Positions 25,767 through 34,471 of a stretch of 64,000 nt of DNA are shown one piece after another (the stretch's first letter is position 1; each line of letters opens with the position of its first letter). The position numbers and the translations under genes are program-made. Origin of the DNA: Arthrobacter crystallopoietes (GTDB taxonomy: Bacteria; Actinomycetota; Actinomycetes; Actinomycetales; Micrococcaceae); contig NZ_CP072014.1 of assembly GCF_017603825.1 (NCBI RefSeq), positions 3,162,001 to 3,226,000 of the forward strand, written 5' to 3'. The notes below the pieces were generated by a model, which saw only the letters and a program-made list of their open reading frames with translations, was not told the DNA's origin and did not search any database.

Positions 25767-28397
25767 TCAGAATGGCTGGACCAACTGCCGCCCCTGCACA
25801 GTCAGCGCGCGGAGCAGATGGTCACGTTGCTCGATGACGATCCGGCGCAGCGCGGCCGGCGCGTCGCTGTGGCCGGCCAGCCATTCGTCAGTCCGGACAA
25901 CGACGGCGTGCTGCCGCGGCTCGGTGCCCGGCTCGAGGTCCTGGGCGAGGGGATAGAAACCCCTGACAATGCGGCTCGCGATCTCGATGCTCTTCTGCGC
26001 CCAGACGCTGTCGATGCTTTGGAAGTACGGCTCGACGAAGGGATCCAACAGTTCATGGTCGGCGGCGGTAAAGCCGTCGATGGTCGCATCGAGCAGTTGG
26101 TTGGACAGTTCGGAGCCGGCCACTGCGTCTGCCCAGGCCTGCGCCTTGACCGCAGGATCGGGACGCGCTGTCATGGCTGTCAGGTGGCCGGCTCTGCCCG
26201 CTGCGGTCAGGTCCGACGCCAACTCCGTGTCCAGCTGCTCATGTGTGGCGTGGCCGGTGGCGGCGAGTGCCTGCCAGAAACGCCAGCGCAGGTCGCTGTC
26301 CAAAGTCAGCCCGCCAACGCTCTCAGTGCCGTGCAGCAGGTCTGCGATGTAGCCCGCATAGCGCGGCGTCGAGCGGGATAGTGCGGCCAGCGACCGGGCC
26401 CAGGTCAGCTGCTGGTCGCTGCCGCCTGCCGCCTTCCCCAGTTGCAGTCGAACGGAGTCAACAAACCGCTCCCGCTGCACCGCCCGCTCAGCTGCCGGCA
26501 GGTAGCGGTCCAGTGCGGTCCTGGCACCGTCGAGCAGCACCTGCAGCACGCCATTGTCCGACTCGGCGGGAGCGAAGCGTTCCACGGCGCCAACGTAGTC
26601 TGCCGGTGCCAGCAGACCGTCGCGGGTCATGTTCCATAAGGCTGACCAGCACAGGGCGCGGGACAACGGATCGGTGATCTTGTTCAGGGAAGCGAGTACG
26701 GTCTGCAGCGAGGCGGCATCGAACCGAACCTTGGCGTAGGTCAGGTCATCGTCGTTGACCAGCAGCAGCGCTGGGGCGGGCCGCCCCGCCAGCTCCGGAA
26801 CGTCCGTTTCGCTGCCGGCCAGATCCAGCTCCACTGAATCGGTCCGCACCAGCGCACCTGCGGCGTCGAAGTTGTAGAATCCGAGCCGGAGCCGGTGCGG
26901 CCGGTCCACCATGCGGGCGGTAACGGGATCAATCGCATCCTGGAGCAGCCGCACCCGGGCCAGCCGATCGCCGTCGTACTCAATCTCCGGAACCAGCGTG
27001 GAAATGCCGGCAGTCTGCAGCCACAGTGTGGACCAGCGGCGCATGTCCCGCCCCGAGGCGTCGCTGAGGACGGTCAGGAAGTCGTCCAGACTGGTGTTCG
27101 AGTAGGCGTTGTCCCGGAAGTACTGCCGGGCGGCCCCGATGAAGGCGTCGAAGCCGACGTAGGCGACCAACTGCTTGAGTACCGAGGCGCCCTTGGCATA
27201 GGTAATTCCGTCGAAATTCTGCTTCGCGGCTTCCAGGTCCCGGATGTCGGCAACGATCGGATGCGTGGTGGGCAGCTGGTCCTGCATATAGGCCCAGGCC
27301 TTGCGGCGGTTGGCGAAGGCGACCCAGGCGTCCTTCCACGCGGTGGCTTCCACCAGCGCCAGCGAGCCCATGTAGTCGGCGAACGATTCTTTGAGCCAGA
27401 GGTCGTCCCACCACTGCATCGTGACGAGGTTGCCGAACCACATATGCGCCATCTCGTGCATGATGGTGTTCCCGCGTGCCTGGTACTGGGCATCCGTGGC
27501 CCGGGATTTGAAGACGTACGTCTCGGTGAAGGTAACCAGTCCGGGGTTTTCCATGGCACCGAGGTTGTATTCGGGCACGAAGGCCTGCTCGTACTTACCA
27601 AAGGGATAGGGGTACTCGAACAGCTCGTGGAAAAAGTCCAGTCCGGCCTTGGTGATCGCGAAAACTTCCGCCGCATCGAAGGCCTCCGCCAGCGATGCCC
27701 GGCAATAGGCACCCAGCGGGACTTCCAGTTCCGTGCCGTCCGCAAGGGTGCGCTTCCAGCTGTCCTCGACAAAGTGGTACGGTCCGGCGAGGACAGTGGT
27801 GATGTAGGTGGGAATGCGCTCGGTCGGGGCAAAGCGCCGGATCGAGAACCCGGGCGTAGAGGCCATCTCCTCACACACGGCCAGCGGGCTGTTCGAGGAC
27901 ACCTGCCAGTCCGACGGCGCAGCGACATTGAAGGTGAAGCTGGCCTTGAGATCGGGCTGCTCGAAGTTGGCGAAGACCCGGCGGGCATCGGCCGGTTCAT
28001 ACTGCGTGTACAGGTAGATCCGGCCGTCCGCGGGGTCCACGAACCGGTGGAGTCCCTCGCCGCTGCGGCTGTAAAGGGCAGTACCGACGATGGTGACCTG
28101 GTTTTCGGCGGCCAGATCCGCGAGGTGGACACGCGAGCCGTCTACGACGGCGTCCGGATCCAGCTGGATCCCGTTCAACATGACCGAGTGGATGCCATCG
28201 TGGATGAAGTCCACAAAGGTCCCGGCTCCCGTTTCATGGCACGTAAACGTGATGACGGAGCGGGAAATGTAGCCGGTTGCCTCCGGGTCCAGGACGCTTC
28301 GCAGGTCCAGCGCTACGTCGTAGCTCTCGACGTCGATCAGTTCTGACCGCCCGAGGGCTTCTGACCGGCTAAGATTCTCGTTCTTCACCCGGCCCAT
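25767..28397 (-). CDS. pepN: aminopeptidase N (M1 family)
   Basis: Cytoplasmic zinc aminopeptidase, 876 residues. GAMEN (residues 280-284) recognises the free N-terminus, HEMAH (314-318) with E337 binds zinc, and the C-terminal ERAP1-like helical domain occupies about residues 530-860. No signal peptide. It releases N-terminal residues from peptides in protein turnover. The ATG at 28397 gives the usual start. The stop (TGA) is immediately adjacent to that of the convergent TPR gene, forming TGATCA, with no room for a terminator. Confidence 0.97.
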   Translation of the reverse strand: MGRVKNENLSRSEALGRSELIDVESYDVALDLRSVLDPEATGYISRSVITFTCHETGAGTFVDFIHDGIHSVMLNGIQLDPDAVVDGSRVHLADLAAENQVTIVGTALYSRSGEGLHRFVDPADGRIYLYTQYEPADARRVFANFEQPDLKASFTFNVAAPSDWQVSSNSPLAVCEEMASTPGFSIRRFAPTERIPTYITTVLAGPYHFVEDSWKRTLADGTELEVPLGAYCRASLAEAFDAAEVFAITKAGLDFFHELFEYPYPFGKYEQAFVPEYNLGAMENPGLVTFTETYVFKSRATDAQYQARGNTIMHEMAHMWFGNLVTMQWWDDLWLKESFADYMGSLALVEATAWKDAWVAFANRRKAWAYMQDQLPTTHPIVADIRDLEAAKQNFDGITYAKGASVLKQLVAYVGFDAFIGAARQYFRDNAYSNTSLDDFLTVLSDASGRDMRRWSTLWLQTAGISTLVPEIEYDGDRLARVRLLQDAIDPVTARMVDRPHRLRLGFYNFDAAGALVRTDSVELDLAGSETDVPELAGRPAPALLLVNDDDLTYAKVRFDAASLQTVLASLNKITDPLSRALCWSALWNMTRDGLLAPADYVGAVERFAPAESDNGVLQVLLDGARTALDRYLPAAERAVQRERFVDSVRLQLGKAAGGSDQQLTWARSLAALSRSTPRYAGYIADLLHGTESVGGLTLDSDLRWRFWQALAATGHATHEQLDTELASDLTAAGRAGHLTAMTARPDPAVKAQAWADAVAGSELSNQLLDATIDGFTAADHELLDPFVEPYFQSIDSVWAQKSIEIASRIVRGFYPLAQDLEPGTEPRQHAVVVRTDEWLAGHSDAPAALRRIVIEQRDHLLRALTVQGRQLVQPF

Positions 28398-28447
28398 TTA
28401 ACCACGGCGGCTGGTGCACCGGGCCGCTGTGAACACGCTGTTGTGGA

Positions 28448-28489
28448 GCAAAAGCGTGTGCCGGAGCCAAATACGTGAAACGCTTTTGC
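28448..28489. promoter_or_regulatory. 10-bp inverted repeat directly before the ATP-grasp operon
   Basis: GCAAAAGCGT (28448-28457) and ACGCTTTTGC (28480-28489) are a perfect dyad with a 22-base spacer. The right arm ends two bases before the ATG at 28491, where a ribosome site would be expected but none is seen. It may be a LacI-like operator pair or an RNA hairpin covering the start codon. Confidence 0.5.
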
Positions 28490-28490
28490 C

Positions 28491-30056
28491 ATGTCGGACT
28501 TGTTTGAGGACTATGCCACCGCGGCGAAACGCAGCCCTGCCTTCGACGAGATGTTCGGCGCGGGCCAGTTGCCGCGCGCCGAGTATGCGCATGTAGCGGC
28601 CGCGCTGGGTGAATTGACGCTGGCGGACGTCACTGCGCGGGCCGATTCGATGGCCCGTACCTTTTTGGACCGTGGAGTCACCTTCGACTTCGCCGGTGAG
28701 GAACGCCCCTTTCCGCTGGATCTGGTGCCGCGGATCATCTCCGGGTCCGACTGGAACATTCTCGAGCGCGGCGTCACCCAGCGGGTACGGGCACTGGAGG
28801 CGTTCCTGGACGATGTCTATAACCGGATGTCGGTGGTGGCGGACGGCGTGATTCCGCGCAGGCTCATCACCTCCAGCGCCAACTTCCACCGCGAAGCGTA
28901 CGGCTTCGATCCCGCCGGCGGCGTGCGCGTACATATCGCCGGGATCGATGTGGTCCGCGACCAGTCCGGCACCTTCCGTGTCCTGGAGGACAACGTCCGC
29001 GTTCCCAGCGGCGTGAGCTACGTGATTGAGAACCGACGCGCCATGGCGAAGGGCCTGCCGGAGGCATTCGGGCAGCAGCCCATCCGGCCGGTCGAGGAAT
29101 ACCCCCGGCGGCTGCTTTCGGCGCTGCGCAAAACCGCACCTGCCGGCGCAGAGGATCCGACCGTCGTCGTACTCACTCCCGGCGTTTTCAACAGCGCCTA
29201 TTTCGAGCACACCTTGCTGGCCGGGTTGATGGGCGTGGAGCTGGTCGAGGGGCGGGACCTGATCTGCCGTGGCAACCGCGTCTACATGCGCACCACCGGC
29301 GGCGAGCAGCGCGTGGACGTGATCTACAAGCGGATTGACGACGAGTTCCTCGACCCGCTGCAGTTCAGGTCCGATTCAGTGCTGGGCTGCCCGGGCATCG
29401 TCAATGCGGCCAGGGCCGGCAACGTGACCATCGCCAACGCTGTGGGCAACGGCGTCGCCGATGACAAACTGGTTTACAGTTACGTGCCCGACCTGATCCG
29501 CTACTACCTGAGCGAAGAGCCCATCCTCCCCAACGTGGACACCTTCCGGCTGGAGGAACCCCAGGCCCGCGAAGAAGTCCTGGACCGGCTCGATGAACTG
29601 GTGGTCAAACCGGTGGACGGTTCGGGCGGCAAAGGGCTAGTGATCGGGCCCGATGCCACCAAGGAGGAGCTGGAGACGCTGCGCGCCAAGGTTCTCCAGG
29701 ATCCCCGCGGCTGGATCGCCCAGCCGGTGCTCCAGCTGTCCACGGTGCCCACGATGTCCGGTGGCCAGTTCAGCCCGCGGCATGTGGACCTGCGCCCCTT
29801 TGCGATCAACGACGGCGACGACGTCTGGGTCCTGCCCGGCGGATTGACCCGGGTGGCGCTGAAGGAGGGGTCGCTGATCGTCAACTCAAGCCAGGGCGGC
29901 GGGTCCAAGGACACCTGGGTGCTGGCCGATGATTCCCCCGACGCGCAGGTCGAAACGGTCGGCAGTCCTGCGGTAGTGCCTGCCCCGCCGGTGCGGGAAC
30001 GGGCGAGTGTCTGGCCCGTGGATTCAAACTGGCCCCGCAGCCAGCCTGAGCAGTAA
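28491..30056 (+). CDS. circularly permuted ATP-grasp protein (type 2)
   Basis: 521 residues of the CP-ATP-grasp family, predicted to form a peptide or amide bond using ATP. Conserved blocks: RVLEDNVRVPSGVSYVIENR near residue 165, NSAYFEHTLLAG near 240, and GSGGKGLVIGP near 385, the nucleotide loop that in the permuted fold comes late. QFSPRHVDLRPF, a family hallmark, is near residue 425. The last ~45 residues are a variable tail. The ATG at 28491 gives the usual MSDLFEDY start. It leads an operon with alpha-E, transglutaminase and deaminase genes; this trio (ATP-grasp, alpha-E, transglutaminase) is known as a conserved but uncharacterised association. Confidence 0.92.
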   Translation: MSDLFEDYATAAKRSPAFDEMFGAGQLPRAEYAHVAAALGELTLADVTARADSMARTFLDRGVTFDFAGEERPFPLDLVPRIISGSDWNILERGVTQRVRALEAFLDDVYNRMSVVADGVIPRRLITSSANFHREAYGFDPAGGVRVHIAGIDVVRDQSGTFRVLEDNVRVPSGVSYVIENRRAMAKGLPEAFGQQPIRPVEEYPRRLLSALRKTAPAGAEDPTVVVLTPGVFNSAYFEHTLLAGLMGVELVEGRDLICRGNRVYMRTTGGEQRVDVIYKRIDDEFLDPLQFRSDSVLGCPGIVNAARAGNVTIANAVGNGVADDKLVYSYVPDLIRYYLSEEPILPNVDTFRLEEPQAREEVLDRLDELVVKPVDGSGGKGLVIGPDATKEELETLRAKVLQDPRGWIAQPVLQLSTVPTMSGGQFSPRHVDLRPFAINDGDDVWVLPGGLTRVALKEGSLIVNSSQGGGSKDTWVLADDSPDAQVETVGSPAVVPAPPVRERASVWPVDSNWPRSQPEQ

Positions 30057-30093
30057 AGGACTTTGTGATAGTGAACCAAGGAGGCAGGAATCG

Positions 30094-31020
30094 ATGCTGA
30101 GCCGCATTGCGGAATCCCTGTTCTGGATAGGCCGGTATGTGGAACGCGCCGATGGCACGGCGCGCATTCTGGACGTCAATCTGGAGCGGCTGAACCAGTT
30201 GCAGCCGGAAGAGCAGCGCCTGGTGGCGCGGCAACTGCTTGGGATCATGGGCTCGCGCCCGGACAGTGACGACTTCGGCCTGGGTGATCTGCTGAACAAG
30301 CTGGCCTATGACCGGGTGAGTCCGACCTCCATCGCCGGTGCGCTCGGGGCCGCACGCGAAAACGCCCGCCGGGCGCGCGAGACCGTCTCCTCAACGCTCT
30401 GGGAAGGGCTGAACACCACTTGGTACGGGCTCAGCCAGCACCGCAAGGACGTGGTGGGCACCTACCGGTTCTGCCACTGGGTGCTGGAACGCACCGCCAT
30501 GATCAAAGGCCTGGCCGATACCACCATGAGCCACGACGAGAGCTGGCAGTTCCTCGCCCTGGGCCGCAGCCTCGAAAGGGCGGATATGACGGCCCGCATG
30601 CTCTCCACCCAGGGGGTGCTCTCTGCCGGGCTGTCCTGGGTAAATATGCTGCGCTGCGCGGGAGCTTACGAATCCTTCCTCCGCACACGGCGCGGGGCCT
30701 CGGGTGAAGAACAGGCCGCGGAGTTCCTGCTGCTGGACAGGTTGTTTCCGCGATCCATTGTCTACGCGCTCAGCGACGCGGAAAAGGCCCTTGAGCGGCT
30801 GGATCCCTCCTACCAGCGGATCGGCTTCATCAATGACGCGCGCAGGATTGTCGGCCAAGCCCGCACCTTCCTGGAGTTCCACCAGCCCGATGACCTGCTG
30901 GCCGAGTTGCCCGAGCACATGGACCGTGTCCAGCGGGCCTGTGCCCAGGCCTCCGATGCCGTCACCCGGACCTACTTCGCCCAGCCCATCGATCTGTCCT
31001 GGGTAGGGGAAGTCTCATGA
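30094..31020 (+). CDS. alpha-E domain protein
   Basis: 308 residues, mostly alpha-helical, starting MLSRIAESLFWIGRYVERADGTARIL, the hallmark of the alpha-E (DUF403) family. Conserved acidic and Arg residues recur (SRIAESLFWIGRYVERAD and LGRSLERADMTARML form an internal duplication). Nearly always found beside a CP-ATP-grasp gene and thought to act with it in an amide-forming system. A strong ribosome site, AAGGAGG, precedes the ATG by about ten bases. It overlaps the transglutaminase gene by four bases. Confidence 0.93.
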   Translation: MLSRIAESLFWIGRYVERADGTARILDVNLERLNQLQPEEQRLVARQLLGIMGSRPDSDDFGLGDLLNKLAYDRVSPTSIAGALGAARENARRARETVSSTLWEGLNTTWYGLSQHRKDVVGTYRFCHWVLERTAMIKGLADTTMSHDESWQFLALGRSLERADMTARMLSTQGVLSAGLSWVNMLRCAGAYESFLRTRRGASGEEQAAEFLLLDRLFPRSIVYALSDAEKALERLDPSYQRIGFINDARRIVGQARTFLEFHQPDDLLAELPEHMDRVQRACAQASDAVTRTYFAQPIDLSWVGEVS

Positions 31021-31868
31021 GCCGGCTCCGAATAGAACACCGAACCGGGTACCGCTACGACAACAGCGTCACGCTCTCCTACAACGAGGCACGAATGACG
31101 CCTCTCACTGACTCTCAGCAAGTGGTGCTGGAATCGTCCCTGACGGTCAGCCCATCGAGTGCCGTCGTCAGCAATTACCGTGATTACTGGGGCACCCGAG
31201 TGACGGCCTTCGACATGCAGACGGCGCACGACTTCCTCGAAGTCACGTCGCTGACCACGGTAGAGGTCCACCGCAGCCAGAGGATTCCGGCAGCGGAGGA
31301 AACAGCGGACTGGGACGTGCTGCGGTCAGATCCGGTCCTGGACGACTATGCCGATTGGCTCCCCCAGACGCGTCTCAGCGAGCCCGGAGAGGAGGTCCTG
31401 CGATCGGTGCGCGGGTTGACCGATGGTCTGCCGCCGCATGAAGCCGGCCACGCTCTCATGGCTTGGCTGAAGGCGGAGATGCAGTATGTCCCCGGCGTCA
31501 CGGGGGTGCAGTCCAACGCTGAAGAAGTGTGGAACCACCGCAAAGGAGTCTGCCAGGACCTGGCACATCTGGGTATCGGCGCGCTGCGCGGCCTCGGCAT
31601 CCCGGCCCGGTACGTCTCCGGGTACCTGCATCCCAAGCCCGACGCGGGGATCGGCGAGGCGGTAACGGGGGAGTCCCATGCCTGGCTGGAGTGGTGGGAC
31701 GGAGAATGGCGCAGCTGGGATCCAACCAACGCCGGCCCGATCAGCGACCTTCATGTGTCCGTGGCACGCGGCAGGGACTACCGCGACGTCTCTCCGCTGA
31801 AGGGCATACTCTCCGGCGGCGGCCGGTCCGAACTCAAGGTGCAGGTCGAGGTAACCCGGCTGGCATGA
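31017..31868 (+). CDS. transglutaminase-like cysteine peptidase/acyltransferase
   Basis: 283 residues. The N-terminal ~90 residues are the small beta domain seen before this kind of transglutaminase core (RIEHRTGYRYDNSV). The catalytic triad is complete: C179 (RKGVCQDLAH), H221 (GESHAWLEWW) and D235 (WDPTNAG). No signal peptide, so cytoplasmic. Known bacterial members act as proteases or amide-exchanging enzymes; within this operon it likely trims or links the product of the ATP-grasp ligase. Both ends are within a few bases of their neighbours. Confidence 0.94.
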   Translation: MSRLRIEHRTGYRYDNSVTLSYNEARMTPLTDSQQVVLESSLTVSPSSAVVSNYRDYWGTRVTAFDMQTAHDFLEVTSLTTVEVHRSQRIPAAEETADWDVLRSDPVLDDYADWLPQTRLSEPGEEVLRSVRGLTDGLPPHEAGHALMAWLKAEMQYVPGVTGVQSNAEEVWNHRKGVCQDLAHLGIGALRGLGIPARYVSGYLHPKPDAGIGEAVTGESHAWLEWWDGEWRSWDPTNAGPISDLHVSVARGRDYRDVSPLKGILSGGGRSELKVQVEVTRLA

Positions 31869-31885
31869 AGACGCAGAGGAGCGAA

Positions 31886-32881
31886 ATGACCGAGCTACCT
31901 ACCGTGGAACTCCACATCCACATCGAGGGGACACTGGAGCCGGAGCTGATCTTCCGGCTCGCCGAACGCAACGGCATCGAGCTGCCGTATGGAGATATCG
32001 AAGAGTTGCGCCGGGACTATGAATTCATCGACCTGCAGTCCTTCCTGGACCTGTACTACAGCAATATGGCCGTGCTCCGGAGCGCGGATGATTTCGCCGA
32101 CATGACCAGGGCATACCTGACGCGGGCCGCTGCCGCGGGGGTCCGCCACGCGGAAATCATGATGGATCCGCAGGCCCACCTGTCCCGCGGAATCCCCTTG
32201 GCCACCTCGGTGGGAGCCGTTGCCGAAGTGTTGGCGAAGAGTGAATCCGAATTCGGAATCAGCACTGAGCTGATAGCCGCATTCCTGCGGGATCGCCCTG
32301 CGGAAGAGGCAATCGCCGTACTGGACGACTTGCTTGCGATGGAAGTACCGATCATCGGCATCGGCCTGGATTCAGCCGAGCGGGGCAACCCGCCCGGGAA
32401 CTTCGTGGCGCTGTACGAGAGGGCCCGACAAGCGGGCCTCAAATGCGTCGCACATGCAGGAGAGGAGGGGCCGCCGGACTATATCCGCGAGGCGCTGGAT
32501 CTGCTGGCGGTGGACAGGATCGACCACGGCATCCGGTGCATGGAGGACGAGGCACTAGTGGAGCGGCTCGTCGCCGAACAGGTTCCGCTCACGGTCTGTC
32601 CGCTATCCAACGTGCGGCTGCGAGCCGTGGACACGTTGCCCGAGCACCCTCTGCCGCGGATGCTGGAGCGCGGCCTGAACGTGTCCGTAAACTCGGACGA
32701 TCCGGCGTATTTCGGCGGTTATATAGACGAGAATTTCCGCCAGGTACGGTCGGCCTTCGGATTCAGTACCGCCCAGATGGCCGATTTGGCCGCCAACTCT
32801 GTCATGTCGGCCTTCCTAACAGACTCGCGCCGACGCGAATTGCTGGCCGAGGTGGAACAGTGGCGGCATCAGCATCCGTAG
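31886..32881 (+). CDS. adenosine/adenine deaminase (adenine-deaminase subgroup)
   Basis: 331 residues, amidohydrolase fold. Metal ligands His10 and His12 (LHIHIEG), then HAGEEGPPDYI, RIDHGIRC and SVNSDDPAYFGG are intact. RIDHG in place of RIGHG and the EEGPP context point to the adenine aminohydrolase subgroup rather than true adenosine deaminase; this is inference. Two starts exist: an ATG overlapping the transglutaminase stop (31865) and the ATG at 31886, chosen because AGAGGAG lies five bases before it. Whether purine deamination has anything to do with the upstream ligase system is unknown; the linkage may just be convenience. Confidence 0.9.
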   Translation: MTELPTVELHIHIEGTLEPELIFRLAERNGIELPYGDIEELRRDYEFIDLQSFLDLYYSNMAVLRSADDFADMTRAYLTRAAAAGVRHAEIMMDPQAHLSRGIPLATSVGAVAEVLAKSESEFGISTELIAAFLRDRPAEEAIAVLDDLLAMEVPIIGIGLDSAERGNPPGNFVALYERARQAGLKCVAHAGEEGPPDYIREALDLLAVDRIDHGIRCMEDEALVERLVAEQVPLTVCPLSNVRLRAVDTLPEHPLPRMLERGLNVSVNSDDPAYFGGYIDENFRQVRSAFGFSTAQMADLAANSVMSAFLTDSRRRELLAEVEQWRHQHP

Positions 32882-32913
32882 CTTGTAACAAGGACGTAGG
32901 GCTGTTCCCGGAT

Positions 32914-34356
32914 CTACCACGGTGACGGCTTGTAATCCTTCAGGAAGCAGCCGTAGAGATCAACGCCTTCCTCCCCTTGGACCACGGGATCGTAAACACG
33001 GGCCGCACCGTCGACGAGATCCAGCGGGGCGTGGAAGCCCTCGTCGGCCAGCCGCATCTTGGTATGGTGCGGCCGCTCATCGGTAATCCAGCCGGTGTCC
33101 ACGGCAGTCATCAGGATGCCGTCCTCAGTGAACATTTCTTCGGCGCTGGTCCGGGTGAGCATATTCAATGATGCCTTGGCCATATTGGTGTGTGGATGGC
33201 CTGGCCCCTTGTAGCGGCGCGAGAACTGGCCTTCCATGGCGGACACGTTCACGATGTACTTCCGCCGCGCGGACGAGGCGGCCATGGCAGGTCGCAGCCG
33301 GCTGACCAGCAAGAACGGCGCAGTCACGTTGCACAGCTGGACCTCGAGCATTTCAAGCGGATCCACCTGGTCCACAACCTGCGTCCAGCTGTTAATGTGC
33401 GTGATGTCCGGCACCAGTCCACCGGCGTCGATCGCTGTTCCGTTGCTGATCCGGTCCGGCGTCGCGGAACGGGCGGTCAGCGCCAAGGCCGTGATCTCGT
33501 CCGCCGCGAGCACGGGATGGGAGGAAACCGACCCCGCCAAGGCGATCGGATGCTTGTCATGGGCGTGGCCGAAGGTCACCAGTTCGGGGACAGCACCGGC
33601 CCCGGCAGACAGCGGCTCCGATTCGGCGTCCACGAGAGGACGGTAGGCGTTGGGGGAGCGGCGAACGGTCTGGGCGGCATTGTTGATCAGGATGTCCAGC
33701 GGGCCCGCTTCGGCGACGGAATCGGCCAGGGCGATGACCTGTGCCGGATCGCGTAGATCGATCCCGACAATGCGCAGCCGGTGGATCCAGTCCGCGCTGT
33801 CTTCCAGCGCCATGAAGCGGCGCGCCGCGTCCTTGGGGAAACGGGTCGTGATCGTGGTGTGGGCACCGTCGCGCAGCAGCCGCAGGGCGATGTACATGCC
33901 GATTTTGGCGCGGCCGCCGGTCAGCAGGGCACGTTTGCCGTGCAGGTCGGCCCGCGCTTCCCGCTTGCCGTGGCTGAATGCGGCGCACTCGGGGCAGAGC
34001 TGGTGGTAAAAGGCGTCCACCTGGGTGTACGGCTGCTTGCAGATGTAGCAGTTCCGCGGCCGGATCAGGTGCCCCGCGACATCGCCCCGGGCAGAGGAGG
34101 TCAGCTGCAGCCCCTGGGTTTCGTCGTCGATCCGGTCCTCGGCCGCGGTAGCAGTCCGCGACATGACCTCCCGGTCGGCGGCAGCAACGGCGTCGCGCTT
34201 TTGGATCTTGCGGTGCCGCTTGACGGACTTGAACATCTTCCCGGTGGCGCGGCGCACTGCCACATAGTCCGGATGGTCCTCATCCAGGACATGGATCTGT
34301 TCGAGCACTTTCACGCACGCGGCGATTTCTTCCGGGGTCAGGTCTGGCTTGCTCAT
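32914..34356 (-). CDS. zinc-ribbon/SDR fusion oxidoreductase
   Basis: 480 residues in three parts. Residues 1-95 are helical and charged. C103, C106, C121 and C124 (CYICK and CPEC) form a zinc ribbon. From residue ~140 there is an SDR domain with TGGRAKIG as cofactor loop and NNAAQTVRR. The region NVSAMEGQFSRRYKGPGHPHTNMAKASL has the Ser and Lys, but the Tyr site four residues before the Lys is Thr. Long inserts (about residues 225-310) separate the SDR elements. It could use the other Tyr (YKGPG) or be non-catalytic. A GTG five codons upstream is an alternative start. Function unknown. Confidence 0.85.
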   Translation of the reverse strand: MSKPDLTPEEIAACVKVLEQIHVLDEDHPDYVAVRRATGKMFKSVKRHRKIQKRDAVAAADREVMSRTATAAEDRIDDETQGLQLTSSARGDVAGHLIRPRNCYICKQPYTQVDAFYHQLCPECAAFSHGKREARADLHGKRALLTGGRAKIGMYIALRLLRDGAHTTITTRFPKDAARRFMALEDSADWIHRLRIVGIDLRDPAQVIALADSVAEAGPLDILINNAAQTVRRSPNAYRPLVDAESEPLSAGAGAVPELVTFGHAHDKHPIALAGSVSSHPVLAADEITALALTARSATPDRISNGTAIDAGGLVPDITHINSWTQVVDQVDPLEMLEVQLCNVTAPFLLVSRLRPAMAASSARRKYIVNVSAMEGQFSRRYKGPGHPHTNMAKASLNMLTRTSAEEMFTEDGILMTAVDTGWITDERPHHTKMRLADEGFHAPLDLVDGAARVYDPVVQGEEGVDLYGCFLKDYKPSPW

Positions 34357-34430
34357 GTGGTGCTGTTTCACTCCGGAAGACTTGGCTGGGGAAGGCCCGC
34401 ATCGATACCGGGCCTTGCCAAGTTTACTGC

Positions 34431-34459
34431 CCCCCGGGCGCCATCGTTGAACCCGGGGG
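34431..34459 (-). terminator. possible glgC terminator
   Basis: Eight GC pairs (34431-34438 with 34452-34459) around a 13-base loop lie 13 bases past the glgC stop. There is no U-run, so this is only a candidate. Confidence 0.4.
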
Positions 34460-34471
34460 ACAAGGGTGTGC

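Noticed and set aside
26895-28346. Plus-strand open frame of 483 codons opposite pepN
   Set aside because: Antisense shadow; pepN has GAMEN and HExxH motifs on the other strand.
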